NCBI GenBank assembly: GCA_020718965.1
Contig: DYRE01000079.1
Span: 1-8,773 of the forward strand
Source: Desulfomonile tiedjei
GTDB lineage: Bacteria > Desulfobacterota > Desulfomonilia > Desulfomonilales > Desulfomonilaceae
Reading direction: 5' to 3'
Length of the DNA: 8,773 nucleotides
Part shown: piece after piece, positions 1 to 4,844 of the stretch
Layout of the letters: each line of letters starts with the position of its first letter
Numbering within the stretch: position 1 is the stretch's first letter
Program-made: the position numbers and the translations under genes
Notes under the pieces: model-generated
Seen by the model: the letters and a program-made list of their open reading frames with translations, nothing else
Told to the model about the DNA's origin: nothing
The model's database searches: none

Positions 1-242
1 TTCGTTAATTATTCTCGCAGGCGCCAAAGCAAAAAAAACTAGAGGGTACTATTCTGTGGGATAAGAGCTTCAAAGGCTCGAATTTCCGGGTTATGCAAAT
101 TCATAGGGTTTTTAGAATTAAATGACCGGAACGACCTGCGTAGTTATACTTGTAGATAACATTCTATCCCCAGGCTTGCAAGGATCAAGAAAAAAAGGTA
201 AATATTCACTTCACATGAATCAGGGAAAGGTTTTCGGACTCA
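1..242. other. 5' flank and leader of the S1-domain gene
   Basis: No gene can be supported here. Two frames entering from the left edge stay open to a TAG at 40-42 and a TAA at 62-64, so the last residues of an upstream plus-strand gene could lie in the first 64 bases, but there is too little to identify one. The remainder is the probable promoter and leader of the S1-domain gene. The small open frame at 122-322 overlaps that gene's start, has no ribosome binding site, and looks like chance. Confidence 0.4.
122..150 (+). promoter_or_regulatory. Candidate sigma70-type promoter for the S1-domain gene
   Basis: ATGACC at 122-127 (4 of 6 matches to TTGACA) is followed after 17 bases by TATACT at 145-150 (5 of 6 matches to TATAAT). 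A start near 157 would give a leader of about 85 bases. The -35 box is weak, so this is only a candidate. Confidence 0.3.
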
Positions 243-1706
243 ATGACTCAAATAAAGGATTCACTGTCATCTACCGCCGGTTTGAATGGCGACCAGGAAG
301 AGGATTTTGCTTCACTCTTTGAGGCATCCAGCCAGATAGATAATACTGTCCGACGGGACAACAAAATTACCGGAAACATAGTTTCAATCGGCGACGAGTG
401 GGTTTTTGTAGATATTGGCTATAAAAGCGAAGGCGCAATTTCCAGGGAAGAGCTTCTTGACTCCAACCGGGAAATGACGCTGAAGGTTGGCGATCCAATT
501 ACTGCTTACGTCATTACCCAGCGTGACGGAGATGTTATCCTGAGCGTGAAGATGACACAGGCGGCTTCCGAGGATGCCATGCGAGGGGCGCACAAGAGTG
601 GAATTCCCGTTGAAGGAATAGTTACGGAAGAAAGAAAGGGTGGCTACAGCGTCAATATCTTGGGACGGCAAGCATTCTGCCCGTATTCACAGATCGATAT
701 TACATCGGGTGGTTCGCCGGAAGACTACGTGGGAAATAAGTTCTTATTCCGAATCATGGAATTTTCCGACAAAGGTAGAAACATAGTTTTATCCAGGCGT
801 GAAACTCTCGAGGAAGAGCGAAAAAAGAAGATTGACGAACTAAAGAAAACACTTTGTGAAGGCGCCATTGTGGAGGGAGTTGTACGAAAACTGGCTAAAT
901 TCGGAGCTTTTGTAGATATAGGGGGGCCTGAAGGTCTGATCCCTATGTCCGAACTATCCTGGGCAAGGATAGAATCGGTTGAAGATGTCCTATCGGTTGG
1001 CGACAAGATTTTGGTCAGAATAATCGGGCTGGATTGGGAAAAATCAAGAATTGGACTTAGCCTGAAACAGGCCCGGGAAAACCCTTGGGATTCGGCTTCT
1101 AACAGGTTCTCAGAGGGTTTTGAGACTTCGGGCGTTGTAACGCGGCTGTCCAATTTTGGGGCTTTTGTCGAGTTGGAACCCGGCATTGAAGGACTGATCC
1201 ACATATCGAATCTTGGCAGAGGCCGCAGAATTAATCACCCCAAGGAAGTTGTAAATGCCGGTGAATCCGTTAGATTAAGGATAATTTCGGTTGATACTGA
1301 CGCCAGGCGGGTGGCGCTTGAATTGATAACCGAGAGCCATGCCGCTGTTACTGATGGATCAGCGCCGGAGATTGTAGAAGGGGCGATCGTGACGGGAAGA
1401 GTTCTATCTTTAAAGGACTACGGGATATTTGTAGATCTTCCCAACTCTAAAACAGGCCTACTTAGAACTTCTGAAATTGGAGATTTCAGTCCTCGGGAAC
1501 TCAGGAAGAAATATCCCTTAGATTCAGATATTACAGTCAAGATCCTGGCCGTTGATCAGGAGACTCAAAAAATAGCTCTAAGTTTGAAGGCTCTTGAAAA
1601 TACCGAGGAAAAGGATCAGGCCAAGAATTTTCTTCTGTCCGGAGAAACCAAAAGTTCATTTGGAACTTTGGGAGAGTTACTAAAAGCGAAGTTGGACAAA
1701 AAATAA
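243..1706 (+). CDS. S1 RNA-binding domain protein (five S1 domains, ribosomal protein S1-like)
   Basis: A 487-residue protein built almost entirely of S1 (OB-fold) RNA-binding domains, at about residues 41-104, 121-186, 205-275, 291-361 and 378-450. Domains 3 to 5 carry the typical S1 signature: GAFVDI with EGLIPMSELSW, GAFVEL with EGLIHISNL, and YGIFVDL with TGLLRTSEI. The tail GTLGELLKAKLDKK is the short basic end often seen on stand-alone S1 homologues. Canonical bacterial S1 (rpsA) of Gram-negative bacteria has six domains and about 550-580 residues. This one is shorter, with a divergent N-terminal pair, so it is better called an S1-like protein than rpsA itself. Expected roles are cytoplasmic mRNA or ribosome binding, translation initiation or RNA stability. 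The ATG at 243 follows a weak AAAGG at 226-230 (12-base spacing). It converges on the hsp20 operon. The family call is firm; the exact role is not. Confidence 0.93.
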   Translation: MTQIKDSLSSTAGLNGDQEEDFASLFEASSQIDNTVRRDNKITGNIVSIGDEWVFVDIGYKSEGAISREELLDSNREMTLKVGDPITAYVITQRDGDVILSVKMTQAASEDAMRGAHKSGIPVEGIVTEERKGGYSVNILGRQAFCPYSQIDITSGGSPEDYVGNKFLFRIMEFSDKGRNIVLSRRETLEEERKKKIDELKKTLCEGAIVEGVVRKLAKFGAFVDIGGPEGLIPMSELSWARIESVEDVLSVGDKILVRIIGLDWEKSRIGLSLKQARENPWDSASNRFSEGFETSGVVTRLSNFGAFVELEPGIEGLIHISNLGRGRRINHPKEVVNAGESVRLRIISVDTDARRVALELITESHAAVTDGSAPEIVEGAIVTGRVLSLKDYGIFVDLPNSKTGLLRTSEIGDFSPRELRKKYPLDSDITVKILAVDQETQKIALSLKALENTEEKDQAKNFLLSGETKSSFGTLGELLKAKLDKK

Positions 1707-1807
1707 TCATGAGGTCGCCTGAGGGACATTTCGCCTGTGCGATTTATCGCTTCGAGATTTGCTGGGTAGCAGCCGGCTAAGGGTTCCCGTCGGAATTACA
1801 CATCAAA

Positions 1808-1838
1808 GTACCTCCCACTGGCCAGGTGTGGGAGGTAC
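1808..1838. terminator. Perfect 11-bp stem-loop between convergent genes
   Basis: GTACCTCCCAC at 1808-1818 pairs perfectly with GTGGGAGGTAC at 1828-1838 around a 9-base loop. It lies between the ends of the plus-strand S1 gene (1706) and the minus-strand hsp20 operon (1846), where a shared terminator is expected. There is no T-run on the plus side and only TTT on the minus side, so it may act as a weak bidirectional terminator or as a 3'-end-protecting hairpin. Confidence 0.5.
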
Positions 1839-1845
1839 GATGAGC

Positions 1846-2244
1846 CTAAGTCACTACCGGGATTTTTCTAGGGGTAGCTTTTGCAGATTTGGGAAGTTTA
1901 AGAGTTAGCACTCCATCGCTCATCGAGGCGGCTATTTTATCATGATCAATGAGGTCATTGACTCTAAACGTCCTGTAATATCCGCCGGACTTGTACTCAA
2001 CAAGCAAATCTTCTCCCTTTGGTTGTTCCTCTTTTGACTCTCCTACTAACGTGAGTATATTTTCACGCAAATCAATTTCTATGTCATCCGGGTGTATTCC
2101 GGGCATATCAACAACGACGGACAGTTCAGTGTCAGTCTCAAAGATGTCAACCGCAGGAGTAAAATATAGGCCATTCCTGGTAAGCTCCGCGCTTTCGGGA
2201 GCGAGTTCCTTTTTGTCAACAACTTGCATTTCCTGATTCGCCAT
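1846..2244 (-). CDS. Hsp20/alpha-crystallin family small heat-shock protein (third of three)
   Basis: A 132-residue small heat-shock protein, an ATP-independent holdase that binds unfolding proteins in the cytoplasm. The alpha-crystallin domain runs from about residue 29 (FTPAVDIFETD) to 119. It contains the conserved VDMPGI turn (45-50) and the DGVLTLKLPK strand (110-119). The C-terminal anchoring motif is I-P-V at 128-130, which in this family docks into neighbouring dimers. The start is set at 2244 because GGAGG at 2258-2254 precedes this ATG; a longer in-frame reading to 2355 would run back into the upstream hsp20 gene. It begins only 19 bases after the stop of the middle hsp20 gene, so the two are surely co-transcribed. 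The sequence differs clearly from the two upstream paralogues, with a YKSGGYYRTF segment instead of the RSFG..RSI segment. The family call is secure. Confidence 0.93.
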   Translation of the reverse strand: MANQEMQVVDKKELAPESAELTRNGLYFTPAVDIFETDTELSVVVDMPGIHPDDIEIDLRENILTLVGESKEEQPKGEDLLVEYKSGGYYRTFRVNDLIDHDKIAASMSDGVLTLKLPKSAKATPRKIPVVT

Positions 2245-2253
2245 TGGATTTTT

Positions 2254-2258
2254 CCTCC
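2254..2258 (-). promoter_or_regulatory. Ribosome binding site deciding the start of the third hsp20 gene
   Basis: GGAGG read on the minus strand, 9 bases before the ATG at 2244-2242. It selects this start over the longer frame that overlaps the upstream gene. It sits within GGAGGAAAAAT (2258-2248), a string that recurs on the plus strand at 3644-3654. Confidence 0.75.
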
Positions 2259-2263
2259 ACTGC

Positions 2264-2725
2264 TTATTCGTTCGTAACGGCAATTTTTCGAGGACCAGTC
2301 GCCTCATCCAGGGGCAAATTAATAAGAAGAACTCCGTTTTTGTAGTTGGCTCCAATTCGGTCGGCGTCGACCTTTTCTGGTAGTGTTATGCTACGCTGAA
2401 ACGCTCCGAAGGAGCGCTCGCGTCTATGGTAACTGGCGTTTTCGCCGACAGTGTCGGTTTTTCGTTCACCTCGAATAGTTAGAGTGTCACCCTGTACGGT
2501 AAGATCGATTTCATCGGCGTTCACCCCAGGGATTTCCGCTGTTATTTGATAATTATTGTCCTGTTTTCTTACGTTCATAGGGGGAAAAAGACGGGACCTC
2601 CCTAGAGCAGGGTTCCCAGATTTCGCTTCCGAGTCGTTAAGATAAGATAAAACATTGGACATATTTCTCTGTAGACGAGAAAATTCACTGAACCATGGGT
2701 CTCTTTGTACATCCCAGAATGACAT
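2264..2725 (-). CDS. Hsp20/alpha-crystallin family small heat-shock protein (second of three)
   Basis: A 153-residue small heat-shock protein. An N-terminal amphipathic arm (about 1-45, rich in W, F, L and R) precedes the alpha-crystallin domain at about 48-140. The domain shows the AEIPGV turn (63-68), the TLTIRGER strand (81-88), the RSFGAFQRSITLP segment (104-116) and NGVLLINLP (130-138). The C-terminal I-A-V motif (148-150) matches the I-x-I/V anchor of the family. The start at 2725 is fixed by a near-perfect ribosome binding site, GGAGGTGA, at 2737-2730; in-frame ATGs further upstream lack one. It is the middle gene of the trio: 115 bases after the first gene, with a hairpin in that gap, and 19 bases before the third. 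Heteromeric assembly with its neighbours is plausible but inferred. Confidence 0.93.
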   Translation of the reverse strand: MSFWDVQRDPWFSEFSRLQRNMSNVLSYLNDSEAKSGNPALGRSRLFPPMNVRKQDNNYQITAEIPGVNADEIDLTVQGDTLTIRGERKTDTVGENASYHRRERSFGAFQRSITLPEKVDADRIGANYKNGVLLINLPLDEATGPRKIAVTNE

Positions 2726-2729
2726 GATG

Positions 2730-2737
2730 TCACCTCC
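2730..2737 (-). promoter_or_regulatory. Strong ribosome binding site of the second hsp20 gene
   Basis: GGAGGTGA on the minus strand, four bases before the ATG at 2725. It decides this start over in-frame ATGs upstream at 2791 and 2764. Confidence 0.8.
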
Positions 2738-2807
2738 ATTGGTAAATGTGTCGGACAAACTCATAGCGATAAAACTCTTTGAGTAGGCCATATATGCGCA
2801 ATTGACA

Positions 2808-2829
2808 GGGCGAAAACAGGGTTTCGCCC
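2808..2829. other. Intercistronic hairpin between the first and second hsp20 genes
   Basis: GGGCGAAA at 2808-2815 pairs perfectly with TTTCGCCC at 2822-2829 around a 6-base loop. It lies 11 bases after the first hsp20 stop in the minus-strand transcript. No T-run follows on either strand, so it is not a classical terminator. An mRNA stability, processing or partial-attenuation element is more likely. Confidence 0.55.
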
Positions 2830-2840
2830 AATCAATCGCT

Positions 2841-3308
2841 CTAGTTCACGTCAATTTTTATAGATTTTTTCTTGCTTGATTCAGTCTTGGGCAGCTTAAG
2901 GTTCAATACGCCATTCTTGAAACCGGCTTCGACGCTGTCTTCCTTTACTTCACATGGCAGGGTAATTGAACGCGAAAAATGCCCAAAAGATCTTTCAACG
3001 CGATGCATGTTTTCTGTTTTTTCCTCACGCTCTTCCCTTTTATCTCCCTTGATTGTCAGAGTGGAACCGCTAATGTTCACTTCGATTTCTTTGGGGTCTA
3101 CACCCGGCAGTTCTGCCTTTACCAATATTTCCTGATCGGTTTCGGAAATGTCGAAAGGTGGATTGAACCCTCCTGCAAAATAAGATAGTGGTCCGGATTT
3201 TCCAAAAAACTGGTTGAATAAATCATCAACCTCTCTCCTAAACTCAGTCAGGGCATTTTCAGGAGCGCTCTGACCTTCTTTCCATCTCCAGGGAATGAGG
3301 CTGCGCAT
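2841..3308 (-). CDS. Hsp20/alpha-crystallin family small heat-shock protein (first of three)
   Basis: A 155-residue small heat-shock protein and the promoter-proximal gene of the trio. A short N-terminal arm starting MRSLIPWRWK, with the FRREVDDLFNQFF helix (23-35), precedes the alpha-crystallin domain at about 51-140. The domain has the AELPGV turn (65-70), TLTIKGDKREE (83-93), VERSFGHFSRSITLP (104-118) and NGVLNLKLPK (132-141). The C-terminal I-K-I motif (150-152) is an exact I-x-I oligomer anchor. The ribosome binding site AAAGGAGG lies 11 bases before the ATG. An upstream CCTCAAAG segment could pair with this site (see the separate entry). A cytoplasmic holdase role and heat or stress induction are known for the family; induction here is inferred only. 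Confidence 0.94.
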   Translation of the reverse strand: MRSLIPWRWKEGQSAPENALTEFRREVDDLFNQFFGKSGPLSYFAGGFNPPFDISETDQEILVKAELPGVDPKEIEVNISGSTLTIKGDKREEREEKTENMHRVERSFGHFSRSITLPCEVKEDSVEAGFKNGVLNLKLPKTESSKKKSIKIDVN

Positions 3309-3318
3309 TTCTTAAAAT

Positions 3319-3356
3319 CCTCCTTTCAAAGTGATGGGGTTGAGCTTCCTTTGAGG
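3319..3356 (-). promoter_or_regulatory. Possible ribosome-binding-site-sequestering hairpin (RNA-thermometer-like) ahead of the hsp20 trio
   Basis: In the minus-strand leader, CCTC (3356-3353) can pair with GAGG of the ribosome binding site (3322-3319), and the adjacent AAAG (3352-3349) with CTTT (3331-3328), leaving a GAAAG bulge. Bacterial hsp20 genes are often controlled by such leader hairpins that melt on heating (ROSE and fourU elements). This one is short and fits no named class, so it is a suggestion from hand pairing only. It needs a transcript start upstream of 3356. Confidence 0.25.
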
Positions 3357-3408
3357 CGCCTAGTTGGCAACCTCGATTAACAGATGATCACTCCTTTTAC
3401 GATGTCAA
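3332..3408 (-). promoter_or_regulatory. Weak promoter-like elements ahead of the hsp20 trio
   Basis: Two partial signals lie on the minus strand. A perfect TTGACA at 3408-3403 has only a poor -10 (TCTGTT) at 18-base spacing. CCCCATCA at 3339-3332 resembles the -10 of heat-shock sigma32 promoters (CCCCATNT), but no CTTGAA lies at the expected 13-17 bases. Either, neither or both may be used. No CIRCE operator is present. Confidence 0.22.
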
Positions 3409-3535
3409 GACCTGCGCCAAGCTGTCCCACGTTTGCAACATCAGCGGTTTTATCGATGGAAGATTCGCTGAAAGATTACGGAAGTTTGAAGTCGTTTCCC
3501 GGGTAGGCGGCGTTGTCACAAAAGACAGTTGGCAT
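3377..3535 (-). pseudogene. Possible remnant: small reading frame interrupted by one stop
   Basis: Read on the minus strand from an ATG at 3535, this frame has 19 sense codons, a TAA at 3478-3476, then 32 more sense codons to a TAA at 3379-3377. The second part has a protein-like composition (DVANVGQLGAGLDIVKGVI). GGAAGGG precedes the ATG at reasonable distance. I do not recognise any family. The opposite strand is also open through part of this stretch, so a chance open frame is equally possible. Low confidence. Confidence 0.15.
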
Positions 3536-3606
3536 TGTATTGCGATTCCCTTCCAGGTCAGTCATGCCAAATTCTGTTTATTCTGATTTTAAGGTTTGTT
3601 GGTATT

Positions 3607-3635
3607 AAAAAAAAGTGGGGACGAAAATCGTCCCC
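3607..3635 (-). terminator. Intrinsic terminator of the Cys/Pro-rich gene transcript
   Basis: On the minus strand GGGGACGA pairs perfectly with TCGTCCCC (3635-3628 with 3624-3617) around a 3-base loop. AC and then a run of eight T follow (3614-3607). This is a textbook rho-independent terminator for minus-strand transcription, about 200 bases beyond the stop of the gene ending at 3837, and it implies a long 3' UTR. On the plus strand no T-run follows. Confidence 0.85.
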
Positions 3636-3666
3636 AAAGATTAGGAGGAAAAATTTTGGTTGGTTA

Positions 3667-3690
3667 ATGGAAGCCTGGCCGGGCCTCCAT
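3667..3690 (-). other. 3'-UTR hairpin upstream of the terminator
   Basis: The arms at 3667-3675 and 3682-3690 form a 9-bp stem with a 6-base loop. On the plus strand position 6 of the stem is an A/C mismatch, but in minus-strand RNA it becomes a G-U wobble, so the stem is fully paired only in the minus-strand transcript. That fits a structured 3' UTR for the Cys/Pro-rich gene. Confidence 0.45.
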
Positions 3691-3836
3691 GTGGGGTTGT
3701 GTTATGTTCATCGGTAGTTGATGAAGAAAGAAGGTTGTCCTCTGTTTAATCTTTATTGAGCCAATCGAATCAAGGTTCCGCTTTTATAAAATGGCTTTCG
3801 GTTGCAAGACCTCTCTTGAGTCGTCGCGTCACGCGA

Positions 3837-4499
3837 TTACCAGTATTGACCAGTCAAGGCGGTCTGGCCATCGCGAGATCCCGCCAGTTGTCCCATTAAG
3901 GGGCTTGAATCAGTAGATATGAGTCTCCCTGAAACCAGGTTTAAGGGTACCTCCATAATACTCGCGACTATTTTCAGTCCGCCTGGGAGGTCTGCTTTTG
4001 GGTCGTATGGCGCCGCCGCAGGCATTGCCATCATCATTGGGTATGATGACAATGAGGGGTTAGAGACAGCGCCATGCCTCATATAAGACTGACGAGGAGG
4101 TTTGCATTTTGAAATCCCAGTTGGAATACACGGCGATGGCCCACATACCGGCGGACCACAGGGAACTACTGGTCCACAGACCGGAGGCTGGCAGACCGGT
4201 GGAGCGCAAAAGTTTCTTCTAAGTCTAATTTTGGGCGCTGGAGCCAGGATTCCCGCCATAATGGCCGAAGGGATACCTATAGCCGCTCCACAGATATTTG
4301 TGCATACCCCGAGTAACGCTCCACAAATTCCAAAAGGCGACGGCGGGCCCATTGGTCCGCATGTAGGCGGAGCGCAAGGCGCAGGCGCGCAGTAAGGGGC
4401 GATTTGTGCAGGTGGTCCCCCAGCGACACCCGAAACTATTGAAACTGATAAAAAAAGCGTGGTGAGAAACGCGAAGATAGCGACAACTCTCAGCGCCAT
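3837..4499 (-). CDS. Secreted Cys/Pro-rich protein with CxPxx pentapeptide periodicity, function unknown
   Basis: A 220-residue protein that I do not recognise as a named family. It starts with a clear Sec signal peptide: R4, hydrophobic core 5-22, likely cleavage near residues 24-27. The mature part has 13 cysteines, many exactly five residues apart in proline-rich runs (C37, C42, C47; C98, C103, C108; C114, C119, C124), of the form C-x-P-P-x. Between the two runs is a Gly/Ala-rich hydrophobic stretch (57-87, with C59, C66, C70) that could insert in or lie against a membrane. A basic KIRLRRNF segment follows. The C-terminal part (about 133-220) has a Met/Ala/Pro patch and no cysteine. The ribosome binding site AAAGGAGGA (4514-4506) fixes the start. 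The gene is monocistronic, ends at its own terminator, and is divergent from an exported TPR protein. A cell-surface, disulfide-linked or metal-binding role is possible but not shown. Confidence 0.8.
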   Translation of the reverse strand: MALRVVAIFAFLTTLFLSVSIVSGVAGGPPAQIAPYCAPAPCAPPTCGPMGPPSPFGICGALLGVCTNICGAAIGIPSAIMAGILAPAPKIRLRRNFCAPPVCQPPVCGPVVPCGPPVCGPSPCIPTGISKCKPPRQSYMRHGAVSNPSLSSYPMMMAMPAAAPYDPKADLPGGLKIVASIMEVPLNLVSGRLISTDSSPLMGQLAGSRDGQTALTGQYW

Positions 4500-4573
4500 A
4501 CCTTGTCCTCCTTTTTTTAACGTCCTTAAAGTAGCTGTTTAAATATAATACCAAACCTAAGACGTTTTAATTC

Positions 4574-4589
4574 AGCTCATTAGTGAGCT
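4574..4589. repeat. Inverted repeat AGCTCA-N4-TGAGCT
   Basis: A perfect 6-bp inverted repeat with a 4-base centre. It lies just upstream of the position where the -35 region of the minus-strand Cys/Pro-rich gene would fall if TATTAT at 4550-4545 is its -10. The lack of a good -35 beside an operator-like repeat would suit an activator site; that is inference. Confidence 0.35.
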
Positions 4590-4661
4590 TCAATGAAATG
4601 CGGCTTTAACACGGTGTTTTATGCTTGTCAAGTAAAATAATGATATAGGTGAATGTTAACA

Positions 4662-4688
4662 GTAAATATTGTACAAATTATAATTTAC
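4662..4688. repeat. Inverted repeat GTAAAT/ATTTAC enclosing the palindrome TTGTACAA
   Basis: GTAAAT at 4662-4667 and ATTTAC at 4683-4688 are inverted copies. Between them is the 8-bp perfect palindrome TTGTACAA (4669-4676). The position, about 160-180 bases before the TPR gene start, suits a regulator-binding site, though AT-rich DNA makes such repeats easy by chance. Confidence 0.25.
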
Positions 4689-4844
4689 GTAATATATACT
4701 ATTGTTTTAACGGGATTATTATGTCATTATTAATGTCAAAAGTTAAGGAACTGGAAAATCGGCTAATCCTGACGTATATTAATTTTGCAACCGATTCGGA
4801 AGAATTCTCTAAGACAAATTTGATTCATGAGGTTTTCACAAGGC

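Larger units (their letters stand above)
3309..3836. other. Gene-poor interval between hsp20 and the Cys/Pro-rich gene
   Basis: About 530 bases without a convincing intact gene. From low to high coordinates it holds the hsp20 leader and promoter-like elements, an interrupted minus-strand reading frame at 3377-3535, the minus-strand terminator at 3607-3635, and a hairpin at 3667-3690 in the 3' UTR of the Cys/Pro-rich gene. A plus-strand frame of 62 codons from 3529 has no ribosome binding site and low-quality composition, and was not accepted. Confidence 0.5.
4500..4844. promoter_or_regulatory. AT-rich divergent control region
   Basis: This 345-base region separates two outward-facing genes for exported proteins. 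It is strikingly AT-rich from about 4620 to 4740. No consensus promoter pair stands out: TATTAT at 4550-4545 (minus strand) has no good -35, and several TATA-like boxes at 4690-4720 (plus strand) lack a clear TTGACA. It contains two inverted repeats, listed separately. A plus-strand frame at 4649-4906 overlaps the TPR gene out of frame and was judged spurious. Confidence 0.5.

Noticed and set aside
725..1204. Long minus-strand open frame within the S1-domain gene
   Set aside because: It is antisense to well-conserved S1 domains and Ser/Pro-rich as expected for a shadow frame.
1914..1922. TTAGCACTC, the left half of a CIRCE heat-shock operator, inside an hsp20 gene
   Set aside because: The right half GAGTGCTAA is absent at the proper 9-base spacing, and the string simply encodes part of the conserved GVLTLK strand on the opposite strand.
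3530..3543. TGGCA...TTGCG resembling a sigma54 promoter
   Set aside because: The GG and GC dinucleotides are separated by nine bases instead of the required ten, and no suitable gene follows on the plus strand.
3529..3717. Plus-strand open frame of 62 codons, and a 16-codon ATG frame at 3667 after AGGAGG
   Set aside because: The frame covers the terminator hairpin, has no good ribosome binding site at its start and no recognisable pattern. The AGGAGG is about 18 bases from the 3667 ATG, too far to be convincing.
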